A stretch of DNA of 64,000 bases, taken from positions 3,968,001 through 4,032,000 of the forward strand of contig NZ_CP030048.1 in NCBI RefSeq assembly GCF_015291665.1. Reading direction: 5' to 3'. Numbering within the stretch: position 1 is the stretch's first letter; every line of letters begins with the position of its first letter. The notes under the pieces are model-generated. The model made no database searches. It saw only the letters and a program-made list of their open reading frames with translations, and was not told the DNA's origin. Shown piece by piece: positions 49,974-58,265 of this stretch. Source of the stretch: Bradyrhizobium sp. CCBAU 53338. Its GTDB lineage: Bacteria > Pseudomonadota > Alphaproteobacteria > Rhizobiales > Xanthobacteraceae. The translations under genes were made by a program, and so were the position numbers.

Positions 49974-50564
49974 ATGAGCGCCGAACAGTCGCCCAAAATC
50001 GTGATTGTCGACGAAAGCCCTGTCCGGGCTGCGATCCTAGAGGAGGGGTTGCGGGAGGCCGGATTCACGCAGGTCGTCCATATCAGCGAGATGCAGAGCC
50101 TGCTCGCCCGTATTTATGCGGTGGACCCCGACATCATCCTGATCGATCTGGAAAACCCCAGCCGCGACGTGCTGGAGGCGATGTTCCAGGTCAGTCGTGC
50201 GGTGAAGCGGCCGATCGCGATGTTCGTCGACCAGAGCGACTCCGCCTCGATCCAGGCCTCGGTCGAGGCTGGCGTGTCTGCCTATATCGTCGACGGTCTG
50301 AAGAAGGAGCGGATCAAGCCGATCCTCGATCTCTGCGTGTCGCGCTTCAACGCCTTCGCAAAGCTTCAGGAGGAGCTGGAGCGCACCAAGTCTCAGCTCG
50401 AGGATCGCAAGATCATCGAGAAGGCCAAGGGCATTCTGATGAAGGTCAAGGGCCTCACCGAGGACGAGGCCTACGTGCTGCTGCGCTCGACCGCCATGCG
50501 CGAGAAGAAGAAAATCGGCGAGATCGCGCAGTCGATCATCACCGCGTCGGAGATGCTGAAATGA
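49974..50564 (+). CDS. nasT: NasT-type response regulator with ANTAR RNA-binding domain
   Basis: A 196-residue transcription antiterminator. A receiver-like domain (IVIVDESPVRAAILEEGL; IILIDLENPSRDVLEAMF) is followed by a helical linker and an ANTAR domain (about 135-190) with RKIIEKAKGILMKVKGLTEDEAYVLLRSTAMREKKKIGEIA. NasT binds hairpin pairs in leader RNAs of nitrate/nitrite assimilation genes and is held inactive by NasS without nitrate or nitrite. Its stop overlaps the nasS start (ATGA), the usual operon for this partner pair. The likely RNA target, the leader at 51887-52072, lies just beyond nasS. Confidence 0.93.
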   Translation: MSAEQSPKIVIVDESPVRAAILEEGLREAGFTQVVHISEMQSLLARIYAVDPDIILIDLENPSRDVLEAMFQVSRAVKRPIAMFVDQSDSASIQASVEAGVSAYIVDGLKKERIKPILDLCVSRFNAFAKLQEELERTKSQLEDRKIIEKAKGILMKVKGLTEDEAYVLLRSTAMREKKKIGEIAQSIITASEMLK

Positions 50565-51724
50565 CCGCTTCCCTCCGCATCGGTTTCATTCCGCTGGTCG
50601 ATGCCGCCGCCCTGATCGTCGCCGTCGACAAGGGATTTGCCGCGGCCGAGGGGCTCGAGGTCGAGCTGGTGCGCGAGGTGTCGTGGTCGAACGTCCGCGA
50701 CAAGCTGAACATCGGCCTGTTCGATGCCGCGCATCTGCTGGCGCCGGTCGCGATCGCGTCCTCGCTCGGACTCGGTCACGTCAAGGTGCCGATCGCCGCG
50801 CCCTTCAATCTCGGCGTCAACGGCAATGCGATCACGGTCTCGCCGGCGCTGCATGCTGCGCTGATGGATCAAATCGACGGCGACCGTTTCGATCCGCTCG
50901 CCACCGCAAAGGCGCTGGCGAAGGTCGTTGCCATCAGGCGCAAGGCGGGCGCCGATCCGCTGACCTTCGGCATGACCTTCCCGTTCTCGACCCACAATTA
51001 CCAATTGCGGTTCTGGATGGCGGCCGCGGGCGTCGATCCGGACGAGGACGTGCGCCTTGTCGTGCTGCCGCCCCCCTACATGGTGGACAGCCTCAAGAGC
51101 GGCCACGTCGATGCCTTCTGCGTCGGCGCGCCCTGGAATTCGATCGCGGTCGATCTCGGTATTGGCCACATCCTGCATTTCGTTTCCGACATCCTGGTGC
51201 GTGCGGCGGAGAAGGTGCTGGCGGTCCGCCAGGTCTGGTCGGACAAGCATCCGGATGTGGTCGCGAGCCTTGTGCGTGCGGCGGTCAAGGGAGCCGCGTT
51301 CATCGAGCAGCCTGAGAACCTGGCGGAGGCCGCGCAAATCCTGGCGCAGCCCGAGCGGATCGGTGTCGATGCCGAGGTGATCCAGCGCTCGCTCACCGGG
51401 CGGCTGAAGATTTCGCCCGATGGTGCGGTGCGCGAGAGCGGCCGCTACCTCCTGGTCGGCCGCGAAGGAGCGGGGCGCCCGGACCCGGTTCAGGCGGCCT
51501 GGCTCTACGCGCAGATGGTACGCTGGGGTCAGACGGCCCTCAGCCCGGAGGCGCTCAAGACGGCGATGGCGGTATTTCGGCCGGATCTCTATGATGCCGC
51601 CATTGGGCGGAGCGGAGAGGTGCAGGCGAGCGCCCCCTTCGGCGCCTTTGCCGGACCGGCTTTTGATCCCGGCGATGTCGCCGGTTATCTCGCCTCGTTT
51701 GAGGTCGGGCGGCGCGTGCCGTAA
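50561..51724 (+). CDS. nasS: NasS-type nitrate/nitrite sensor protein
   Basis: A 387-residue protein of the nitrate ABC-transporter binding-protein family (NrtA/CmpA) but without a signal peptide, beginning MTASLRIGFIPLVDAAALIVAVDKGFAAAEGL. The ligand-domain motifs are present: WSNVRDKLNIGLFDAAHLLAPVAIAS, GMTFPFSTHNYQLRFWMAAAG and VGAPWNSIAVDLGIG. Cytosolic location and coupling to nasT identify NasS, which binds nitrate or nitrite and releases NasT. The downstream transport and reductase genes are the expected regulon. Confidence 0.93.
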   Translation: MTASLRIGFIPLVDAAALIVAVDKGFAAAEGLEVELVREVSWSNVRDKLNIGLFDAAHLLAPVAIASSLGLGHVKVPIAAPFNLGVNGNAITVSPALHAALMDQIDGDRFDPLATAKALAKVVAIRRKAGADPLTFGMTFPFSTHNYQLRFWMAAAGVDPDEDVRLVVLPPPYMVDSLKSGHVDAFCVGAPWNSIAVDLGIGHILHFVSDILVRAAEKVLAVRQVWSDKHPDVVASLVRAAVKGAAFIEQPENLAEAAQILAQPERIGVDAEVIQRSLTGRLKISPDGAVRESGRYLLVGREGAGRPDPVQAAWLYAQMVRWGQTALSPEALKTAMAVFRPDLYDAAIGRSGEVQASAPFGAFAGPAFDPGDVAGYLASFEVGRRVP

Positions 51725-51787
51725 GGCTCTGCTCAAATATTGCTCAGTTCGATTCGAAGCTTAATCTTTGGGCTATTGCTGCCCGAA

Positions 51788-51820
51788 GCAGCATGAACCA
51801 TGATCCACTTCATGCGCTGC
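51788..51820 (+). terminator. Hairpin after nasS
   Basis: GCAGCATGAA pairs with TTCATGCGCTGC (one bulge) about 65 nt after the nasS stop. There is no T-run, so termination may be weak. An operator role is also possible. Confidence 0.45.
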
Positions 51821-51821
51821 A

Positions 51822-51864
51822 CATAAGATTAAATCACTGATTTTATGTGATTTTGTAGCTTATG
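51822..51864. promoter_or_regulatory. AT-rich nested inverted repeat upstream of the channel gene
   Basis: CATAAG...CTTATG encloses AAATCAC...GTGATTT around an AT-rich centre, unlike the GC-rich surroundings. It sits directly upstream of the -24/-12-like element, where an activator would bind. Confidence 0.45.
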
Positions 51865-51869
51865 CTGCG

Positions 51870-51886
51870 TTGGCACACTCCTTGAA
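51870..51886 (+). promoter_or_regulatory. Sigma-54-type -24/-12 promoter candidate
   Basis: TTGGCACACTCCTTGAA matches TGGCAC-N5-TTGC except that the -12 GC is GA. Spacing is correct. RNA would start near 51896, leaving a leader of about 175 nt before the channel gene. Confidence 0.5.
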
Positions 51887-51900
51887 TGGAGAGAGCCCAA

Positions 51901-52003
51901 GCCGCTCGGCGTGGGCGCCGGCGGCTCCAGGTCCATGGTGGATTTCCGCAGCAACGAGGCTGATCGGATCGCCCGGGTTCCGGAGAGGCGCGTGCCTGTA
52001 ACC
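51901..52003 (+). promoter_or_regulatory. Structured leader with candidate ANTAR (NasT) target hairpins
   Basis: Three hairpins can be drawn. The first is 51901-51925, a strong GC stem with loop TGGG. The second is 51946-51967, CCG-CAGC with loop AACGAG closed by GCTG-CGG. The third is 51976-52003, GGTT...AACC enclosing AGGC-GCGT-GCCT. The six-base loop with A at position 1 and G at position 4 matches the known ANTAR target loop. The third hairpin does not have that loop, so the tandem motif is incomplete by eye. Confidence 0.5.
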
Positions 52004-52072
52004 GGCTCCCAGCGATCAACGTCAGTTCAACCCGTTGACGCCGCTTATCGCGCGGCAAGCTGGAGCTTCGAA

Positions 52073-52903
52073 ATGGATTACGCGAAACCCTCCGACGTCG
52101 TGGCCTCGATGGTCGATGCCAGCCTGAAGAAGCTGGCGCTCGCCCCGCGCGACATCATGATCCGTGGCGCGATCTCGGGTGCACTGCTGGGCGCGGCCAC
52201 CACGCTCGCCTTGACCGGCGCGGTCACGACGGGGCAACCGATCGTCGGCGCGCTGATCTTCCCGGTCAGCCTCGTGATGATCGTGCTGCTCGGTCTCGAA
52301 CTCGTCACCGGCAGCTTCGCGATCGTTCCGCTCGCACGTCTCGAAGGCAAGGCAAGCTGGAATGCGGTCATCGCCAACTGGTCGTGGGTCTTCGTCGCCA
52401 ACCTGCTCGGCAGCATTGCCGTCGGCGCGCTGATCGCCATCTCGCTCACCAACATGGGCAAGGTCGAAGTGGCCGGCGTCGCCGCAAAGATCGTTGCGGT
52501 CGCCGAGGCCAAGACGATCGGCAACGCCGCGATCGGCACGGCAGGCCTCGTCTCGGTCTTTGTAAAGGCGATCCTCTGCAACTGGCTGGTCTGCCTCGGC
52601 GTCGTCATGGCGATGACCTCGACTTCGACGGTCGGCAAGATTGCGGCGACCTGGCTGCCGATCTTCCTGTTCTTCGCGCTCGGCTACGAGCATGCCGTCG
52701 TCAACATGTTCATCATCCCGACGGGCATGATGCTCGGCGCCAAGGTCAGCGTCTCCGACTGGTGGCTGTGGAATCAGATCCCGGTGACCTTGGGAAATCT
52801 CGTCGGCGGCTTCGTCTTCACCGGCCTTGCGCTCTACACGACGTACAAGCCCGCCACGCCCACGGCCGACGTCGCGCAGGTCGCGGTCCAGGCAGCAGAG
52901 TAG
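52073..52903 (+). CDS. Formate/nitrite transporter (FNT) family channel
   Basis: A 276-residue membrane protein with six helices. The FNT signatures are LGLELVTGSFAIVPLARLEG, FVKAILCNWLVCLGVVMA and FALGYEHAVVNMFIIPTGMMLGA, where the histidine of YEH is the central pore residue. Next to a nitrite reductase, nitrite is the likely substrate (a NirC-like role). ATG 52073 has GGAG 7 nt ahead. It is the first gene of a three-gene unit with the reductase genes, behind the long leader. Confidence 0.92.
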   Translation: MDYAKPSDVVASMVDASLKKLALAPRDIMIRGAISGALLGAATTLALTGAVTTGQPIVGALIFPVSLVMIVLLGLELVTGSFAIVPLARLEGKASWNAVIANWSWVFVANLLGSIAVGALIAISLTNMGKVEVAGVAAKIVAVAEAKTIGNAAIGTAGLVSVFVKAILCNWLVCLGVVMAMTSTSTVGKIAATWLPIFLFFALGYEHAVVNMFIIPTGMMLGAKVSVSDWWLWNQIPVTLGNLVGGFVFTGLALYTTYKPATPTADVAQVAVQAAE

Positions 52904-52916
52904 GTCCATTCAGTCC

Positions 52917-54713
52917 ATGAAACTCGATACAGCACCCACGGCCGATTTCTCCGACGAGCAGAAGCGCTATCTCGAAGGCTTCATGTCCGGCATGCAGGTC
53001 GGACGTGTCGGGCGCGCCTTTGCAGCCGGCGGCGCGCCTGCGGCCGGCGCTCCGTCTGAACCGACGGGGCCGGACGCTGCGGCGATCAAGGCGCAGGACA
53101 AGCTTACGGCGGCGGGCAAGAAGCTCGCCGACCAGGAGAAGTTCAAGCGCGAGATGCATCCGTTCGACGCCTATGAGCGGCTGAAGGACCAGGCGCGCAA
53201 CAACGCCAATCCGACGCCGGCGGACAATTTCCGCTGGCGCTACTACGGCATCTTCTGGGTCGCGCCGGCACAGACCTCCTACATGGCGCGCCTGCGCATT
53301 CCCAACGGCATCCTGAAGCACTGGCAGATGTCGGGGCTCGCCGACATCGCCGAAAGCTGCGGCGGCGGCTACACCCATGTCACCACCCGCGCCAACTTCC
53401 AGATCCGCGAGATCGAGCCGAAGAACGCGGTCAGGCTGATCGAAGGCGTGCAGGACATCGGCCTGTGCTCGCGCGGTGCCGGCGCCGACAATATCCGCAA
53501 CGTCACGGGCACGCCGACGGCTGGCATCGATCCGCAGGAGCTGCTCGACACGCGCCCCTATGCGCGCGAATGGCACTACCACATCCTCAACGACCGCTCG
53601 CTGTTCGGCCTGCCGCGCAAGTTCAACGTCGCCTTCGACGGCGCCGGCAAGATCGCAGCGCTGGAGGAGACCAATGACATCGCCTTCACCGCGGTCGAAG
53701 TGAAGGACGGTTTTGGCGTCGATCCGGGCGTCTGGTTCAAGCTCGGCCTCGGCGGCATCACCGGCCACAAGGACTTTGCAAAATATTCCGGCATCGTCGT
53801 TCGCCCTGAAGACGCGACCGCGGTTGCCGATGCCATCGTGCGCGTTTTCATCGAGCATGGCGATCGCACCAACCGCAACAAGGCGCGGCTGAAATACGTG
53901 CTCGACATCATGGGCCACGACGGCTTCCTCAAGCTGGTCGAGGAGCGGCTGAAGAAGCCGTTCGCGCGCGTGCCGGCGGAAGCGCTGCTGCCGCGGCCCT
54001 TGTCCGATCGCATGGCCCATATCGGCGTGCACAAGCAGAAGCAGGGCGGACTCAACTGGGTCGGTGTCGCGCTGCCGATCGGCAAGCTCACCTGCGAGCA
54101 GATGCGCGGGCTTGCCAAGATCGCGCAGGATCTCGGCGACGGCGATATCCGCCTGACGGTCTGGCAGAACCTGCTGATCTCGGGCGTCCGCGACGAGAAC
54201 GTCGCGCTCGTCACCGCCGCGGTGGAGAAGCTCGACCTCGCCACTGAAGTCTCGAACGTCCGCGCCGGCCTGATCGCCTGCACCGGCAATGCCGGCTGCA
54301 AGTTCGCGGCCTCGGACACCAAGCGTCATGCCGCCGCGATCGGCGACTGGTGCGACGAGCGCATCAAACTCGACACGCCGCTCAACATCCATCTGACCGG
54401 CTGCCATCACTCGTGTGCGCAGCACTACATCTCCGACATCGGCCTGATCGCGGCCAAGGTGCCTGGCGCCAGCGAGGATGACCAGGTCGAGGGTTATCAC
54501 CTGTTCACCGGCGGCGGCTTCGGTCCCGATGCCGATATCGGCCAGGAGGTGTTCCACGACGTGAAGGCCGAGGATGTGCCTGTGAGGGTGGAGGGCCTGC
54601 TCAAGGCCTATCTCGCCCATCGCGCCTCACCCGAAGAGACGTTCCTGACCTTCTCCCGTCGCCATGACGGTGAAGCCTTACGCAAACTCGCCGAAGCGGA
54701 AGTAGCAGCATGA
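52917..54713 (+). CDS. nirA: Siroheme/4Fe-4S nitrite (or sulfite) reductase, NirA type
   Basis: A 598-residue enzyme reducing nitrite to ammonium with six electrons. Duplicated ferredoxin-like and catalytic halves are visible (RWRYYGIFWVAPAQTSYMARLRIPNG; GLCSRGAGADNIRNVTGTP; GLNWVGVALPIGKL). The cluster/siroheme cysteines lie in ACTGNAGCKFAASDTKRHA (CX5C) and LTGCHHSCAQHYISDIGL (CX3C). Sulfite reductases share this fold, but NasST control and the FNT channel favour nitrite. The N-terminus FSDEQKRYLEGFMSGMQVG resembles a motif in the next protein. It overlaps the flavoprotein gene by 4 nt (ATGA). Confidence 0.92.
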   Translation: MKLDTAPTADFSDEQKRYLEGFMSGMQVGRVGRAFAAGGAPAAGAPSEPTGPDAAAIKAQDKLTAAGKKLADQEKFKREMHPFDAYERLKDQARNNANPTPADNFRWRYYGIFWVAPAQTSYMARLRIPNGILKHWQMSGLADIAESCGGGYTHVTTRANFQIREIEPKNAVRLIEGVQDIGLCSRGAGADNIRNVTGTPTAGIDPQELLDTRPYAREWHYHILNDRSLFGLPRKFNVAFDGAGKIAALEETNDIAFTAVEVKDGFGVDPGVWFKLGLGGITGHKDFAKYSGIVVRPEDATAVADAIVRVFIEHGDRTNRNKARLKYVLDIMGHDGFLKLVEERLKKPFARVPAEALLPRPLSDRMAHIGVHKQKQGGLNWVGVALPIGKLTCEQMRGLAKIAQDLGDGDIRLTVWQNLLISGVRDENVALVTAAVEKLDLATEVSNVRAGLIACTGNAGCKFAASDTKRHAAAIGDWCDERIKLDTPLNIHLTGCHHSCAQHYISDIGLIAAKVPGASEDDQVEGYHLFTGGGFGPDADIGQEVFHDVKAEDVPVRVEGLLKAYLAHRASPEETFLTFSRRHDGEALRKLAEAEVAA

Positions 54714-56326
54714 CCCAGATGTCCGTGCCTCCCAAGATCGAGATCATTCCGGCCAATGCACCGTTCACCGAGGGCCAGCGGCTGTGGCTGAACGGCTTTC
54801 TCGTCGGCATGTTCGGTCTCGACGGCTCGACGCCGCTGTCGCCGGCGGAGAACGGCGCGGTGCTGGCGCCGCAGGGCGATGGCGATGACGGGGAGGCACC
54901 CTGGCACGACCCGGCCATGCCGATCGCCGACCGCATGAAGCTCGCGGAGGGGCGTCCGCTCCGCCGCCGCATGATGGCGGCGATGGCGCAGCAGGATTGC
55001 GGCCAGTGCGGCTACAATTGCGCCGACTATTCGGACTCGATCGCCAACAAGAGCGAAGCCCGGCTCAACCTCTGCGCCCCCGGCGGCAAGGAGACGGCGC
55101 GGATGCTCAAACAGCTGTTCGAGGAGGTCGACAAGGCGCCGGCCGCCAAGCCTGGTGGCGGAGCTGCCGCGCCCGCTGCAAGCGCACCCGCTGCGCCGGA
55201 GGTGAAAGCCGAACTCGGTCGTGCCCGCGAAAATCCGGCTGACGCCACCTTCCTGTCGCGCCGCCTGCTCAACAAGGGCGGCTCGGAGAAGGAGACCTAT
55301 CACGTCGAGTTCGATCTTTCCGAGAGCAAGCTCGACTACGTCGTCGGCGACAGCTTCGGCGTGTTCGCCCGCAACGACCTCGGCCTCGTCGACCAGATCA
55401 TCGCACTGCTCGGCGCCTCCCACACCACCAAGGTCAACAACAAGACGCTGCGCGAGGCGCTGGTCGAGGACGTCTCGCTGTCGCCGGCGCCCGACAAGCT
55501 GTTCGAGTTGCTCTCCTTCATCACCGGCGGCGCGCAGCGCGAGAAGGCGAGGGCGCTGGCGCAGGGCGAGGATCCCGATGGCGATGCCGCAACTCTCGAC
55601 GTGATGGCCGCGCTTCAGAAGTTTTCGGGTACGCGGCCGCATCCGGAGGCGTTCGTGGAGGCGCTGGAGCCGCTGCAGCCGCGGCTTTATTCGATCTCGT
55701 CGTCGCACAATGCGACGCCCGGAAAGCTCTCGCTGACGGTCGATTCCGTGCGCTACGTCATCGGCAAGCGCAAGCGGCTCGGCGTCGCCTCGACCTTCCT
55801 CGGCGAGCGCATCAACGAGGGCGACAAGCTCAAGGTCTATGTGCAGAAGGCGCATGGCTTCGGCCTGCCGGAGGATCCGAAGATTCCGGTCATCATGATC
55901 GGCCCCGGCACCGGCATCGCGCCGTTCCGCGCCTTCCTGCTCGATCGCAAGGCAACCGGTGCGCAGGGCAAGAACTGGCTGTTCTTCGGCCATCAGCGCA
56001 GCGATTGCGACTTCTTCTATCGTGACGAGCTCAACGCGATGAAGACCTCGGGCCTCCTGACGCGCTTGTCGCTGGCCTGGTCGCGCGACGGCGAGAAGAA
56101 GTTCTATGTGCAGGATCGCATGCGCGAACTCGGCCGCGAGGTCTGGACCTGGCTTGCCGAAGGCGCGCATCTCTACATCTGCGGCGATGCCAAGCGGATG
56201 GCCAAGGACGTCGAGCGCGCGCTGGTCGACATCGTCGCCCAGTTCGGAGCGCGCTCGACCGACGAGGCCGTGAGCTTTGTCGCCGACCTCAAGAAAAAGG
56301 GCCGCTTCCAGGCTGACGTATACTAG
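54710..56326 (+). CDS. Fe-S/FAD/NADPH reductase (CysJ-like without flavodoxin domain)
   Basis: A 538-residue protein. An N-terminal motif (FTEGQRLWLNGFLVGMFGLD, residues 19-38) is followed by a small cysteine cluster, C97-x2-C100-x3-C104 and C122 (CGQCGYNCADY), fit for a [4Fe-4S] centre. An Ala/Pro linker leads to a CysJ-type FAD/NADPH module with RLYSISSS, GPGTGIAPFRAFL and LYICGDAKRMAKDVE. The flavodoxin-like FMN domain of CysJ is absent; the Fe-S centre may replace it as the carrier to the siroheme enzyme. Family annotation is usually sulfite reductase alpha. The ATGA overlap with nirA implies a matched pair giving an NADPH-dependent nitrite reductase. Confidence 0.87.
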   Translation: MTQMSVPPKIEIIPANAPFTEGQRLWLNGFLVGMFGLDGSTPLSPAENGAVLAPQGDGDDGEAPWHDPAMPIADRMKLAEGRPLRRRMMAAMAQQDCGQCGYNCADYSDSIANKSEARLNLCAPGGKETARMLKQLFEEVDKAPAAKPGGGAAAPAASAPAAPEVKAELGRARENPADATFLSRRLLNKGGSEKETYHVEFDLSESKLDYVVGDSFGVFARNDLGLVDQIIALLGASHTTKVNNKTLREALVEDVSLSPAPDKLFELLSFITGGAQREKARALAQGEDPDGDAATLDVMAALQKFSGTRPHPEAFVEALEPLQPRLYSISSSHNATPGKLSLTVDSVRYVIGKRKRLGVASTFLGERINEGDKLKVYVQKAHGFGLPEDPKIPVIMIGPGTGIAPFRAFLLDRKATGAQGKNWLFFGHQRSDCDFFYRDELNAMKTSGLLTRLSLAWSRDGEKKFYVQDRMRELGREVWTWLAEGAHLYICGDAKRMAKDVERALVDIVAQFGARSTDEAVSFVADLKKKGRFQADVY

Positions 56327-56429
56327 GCCGCGGCGGGATCAGGACTAATCGCCGCCGCCGCGCTGTCCGCCGGCGGTGGCTTTCTACTGTGCATGGGGTT
56401 GTTTTCGCGATTTGAGCAGCGCGCGAACC

Positions 56430-57200
56430 TCACGACCCGCGCCTGAACGGCGCAACCTCGATCCCCGCATCCTTCAACGCCTGACGCAGCGTTCGCGCGA
56501 TCTCGACCGCCCCATGCGTGTCGCCGTGGATGCACACCGTGTCCGTGCGCATCTTGATGACCTTCCCGGTGACCGACACCACCGCGCCGTCCTGCACCAT
56601 GCGCACCACGCGATCAGCAATGACTTTCGCATCGTGCAGCACCGCGCCGGGCTTCTTGCGCGAGACGAGGTTGCCGTCGTCCTCATAGGCGCGGTCTGCG
56701 AACACTTCGTGGACCATCGGCAAATTGGCTTCCTCGCCGGCCTTCACCAGTTTTGAATTGGCCAGCACGACGAAGATCAGGCTGGGGTCGACCGCCCTGA
56801 TGCCGGCAGCGATCGCCTTGGCCGTCATGTCGTCCTCGCAAGCGACGTTCGAAAGCGCGCCATGCGCCTTCACATGCGTCACCTTGTGGCCGGCCGCAGT
56901 CGCGATCGCCTGCAGCGCGCCGATCTGGTAGGCGACGAGGTTCTCGATCTCGGACGCCTTCAGGCCCGCGATCGGATGGCGGCCAAAACCGTGCAGGTCG
57001 CGATACCCAGGATGCGCGCCGACCGAGACGCCGCGCGCCTTCGCCAGTTCCACCGTCCGCCGCATGATGTCGGGGTCGCCGGCGTGGAAACCGCAGGCGA
57101 CGTTGACCGAGCTTGCGAGCTCGATCATCGCGGCGTCGTTGCCCATCTCCCATGCGCCAAAACCTTCGCCGAGGTCGCAATTGAGATCGATCGTCTTCAT
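56430..57200 (-). CDS. pxpA: 5-oxoprolinase subunit A (LamB/YcsF family)
   Basis: A 256-residue subunit of the PxpABC complex, which opens 5-oxoproline to glutamate using ATP. The family start [26 protein letters not shown], the histidine motifs [12 protein letters not shown] and [18 protein letters not shown], and [17 protein letters not shown] are all present. It is the last gene of the pxpB-pxpC-pxpA unit, 27 bp after pxpC. Length is normal. Confidence 0.94.
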   Translation of the reverse strand: MKTIDLNCDLGEGFGAWEMGNDAAMIELASSVNVACGFHAGDPDIMRRTVELAKARGVSVGAHPGYRDLHGFGRHPIAGLKASEIENLVAYQIGALQAIATAAGHKVTHVKAHGALSNVACEDDMTAKAIAAGIRAVDPSLIFVVLANSKLVKAGEEANLPMVHEVFADRAYEDDGNLVSRKKPGAVLHDAKVIADRVVRMVQDGAVVSVTGKVIKMRTDTVCIHGDTHGAVEIARTLRQALKDAGIEVAPFRRGS

Positions 57201-57227
57201 GGTTGCTCTCCGCCTTTGGTCCTGTGT

Positions 57228-58265
57228 CTAAGGCTCCGCCGTGACCTGCCAGGTCCCGGCATCCATGGCGCTCACGGCATAGCCCGCGACGTTGGCATCG
57301 CTCAGCGCCTCGATGTTGAGGTCGACCGTGTCGGACGAGCGCAGGCGATCGGGCAGGGTGCGGATCAGCTGTTGAAACTTGCGCGCCTCGTCCTGTGCTT
57401 CGGCCATGGTGACGGCCTTGAAGCGGAACGCCGTGCCCGCCGAGGTCTGTGCGAGGCGGCCGACATCGGCCGTGATCACGGTTGCGATCTTGGGATAACC
57501 GCCCGAGGTGCCGCGGTCCATCATCAGCGCGATCGGCGATCCGTTGCCGGGCACCTGGATGCTGCCGTTGACGGTGCCGTCGGAAACGATGTTGTGGCCG
57601 TGCAGATGCTTGATGGCGGGGCCTTCGAGCCGGTAGCCCATGCGGTCTGACGTCGCCGAGATCCTCCAGTCGCTGTCCAGGAACAGCGCCTTGTTGGCGT
57701 CGTCGAACTCGTCGTCCTGCGGGCCCAGCACGACGCGGATCGGACCGCTCGCAGGCTTCGGTAGCTCGATGCGCAGTTCCGGCGCGCCGCTCGCAAAATC
57801 GACCGCGAACTCGTCGCCGGCCTGCAGCGGGCGCGGGTAGGGGCTGCCGAGGCCCGCGCGGGCATTCACCGCGAGGCTGCCGAACACCTCTTCGCCCTTG
57901 ATGGCGCCTTCGATGGCCAGATAGGTGAACGCGCCGCCGCGGGCAAAGCCGAGCGTCAGGGTCTCGCCGTCCTTCAGCGTGGCGGATGAATCCATCGGCA
58001 CCGGTTTCCCGGCAATGTCGGCATTGCGCGGCGCGCCAGAAATCGCGACGCGCACGGCGCCATCCTTGGCCGTGAACGTCGCGCCGAACGGGCCGATCTC
58101 GACAGCGGCTGCGAACGGCGCGTTGCCAACGAGCGTGTTCGCCGCGGCCAGCGCCAGCCGGTCCATCGCGCCGCTGACCGTCAGCCCATAGCGCTGCGCG
58201 CCCAGCCGTCCGCCGTCCTGGACGGAGCTTGCAGGACCGATGGTGCTGACGACGAGCCGGCTCAT
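57228..58265 (-). CDS. pxpC: 5-oxoprolinase subunit C (biotin-dependent carboxyltransferase/KipA-like)
   Basis: A 345-residue cyclophilin-like double-barrel protein. Family segments include IGPASSVQDGGRLGAQRYGLTVSGAMDRLALAAANTLVGN at the start, RVVLGPQDDEF in the middle and a late SDRMGYRLEGPAI and GYPKIATVITADVGRLAQ. The start overlaps the pxpB stop by 4 nt (ATGA), so the subunits are translationally coupled. Together with PxpB it supplies the kinase/hydrolase half of 5-oxoprolinase. Confidence 0.94.
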   Translation of the reverse strand: MSRLVVSTIGPASSVQDGGRLGAQRYGLTVSGAMDRLALAAANTLVGNAPFAAAVEIGPFGATFTAKDGAVRVAISGAPRNADIAGKPVPMDSSATLKDGETLTLGFARGGAFTYLAIEGAIKGEEVFGSLAVNARAGLGSPYPRPLQAGDEFAVDFASGAPELRIELPKPASGPIRVVLGPQDDEFDDANKALFLDSDWRISATSDRMGYRLEGPAIKHLHGHNIVSDGTVNGSIQVPGNGSPIALMMDRGTSGGYPKIATVITADVGRLAQTSAGTAFRFKAVTMAEAQDEARKFQQLIRTLPDRLRSSDTVDLNIEALSDANVAGYAVSAMDAGTWQVTAEP

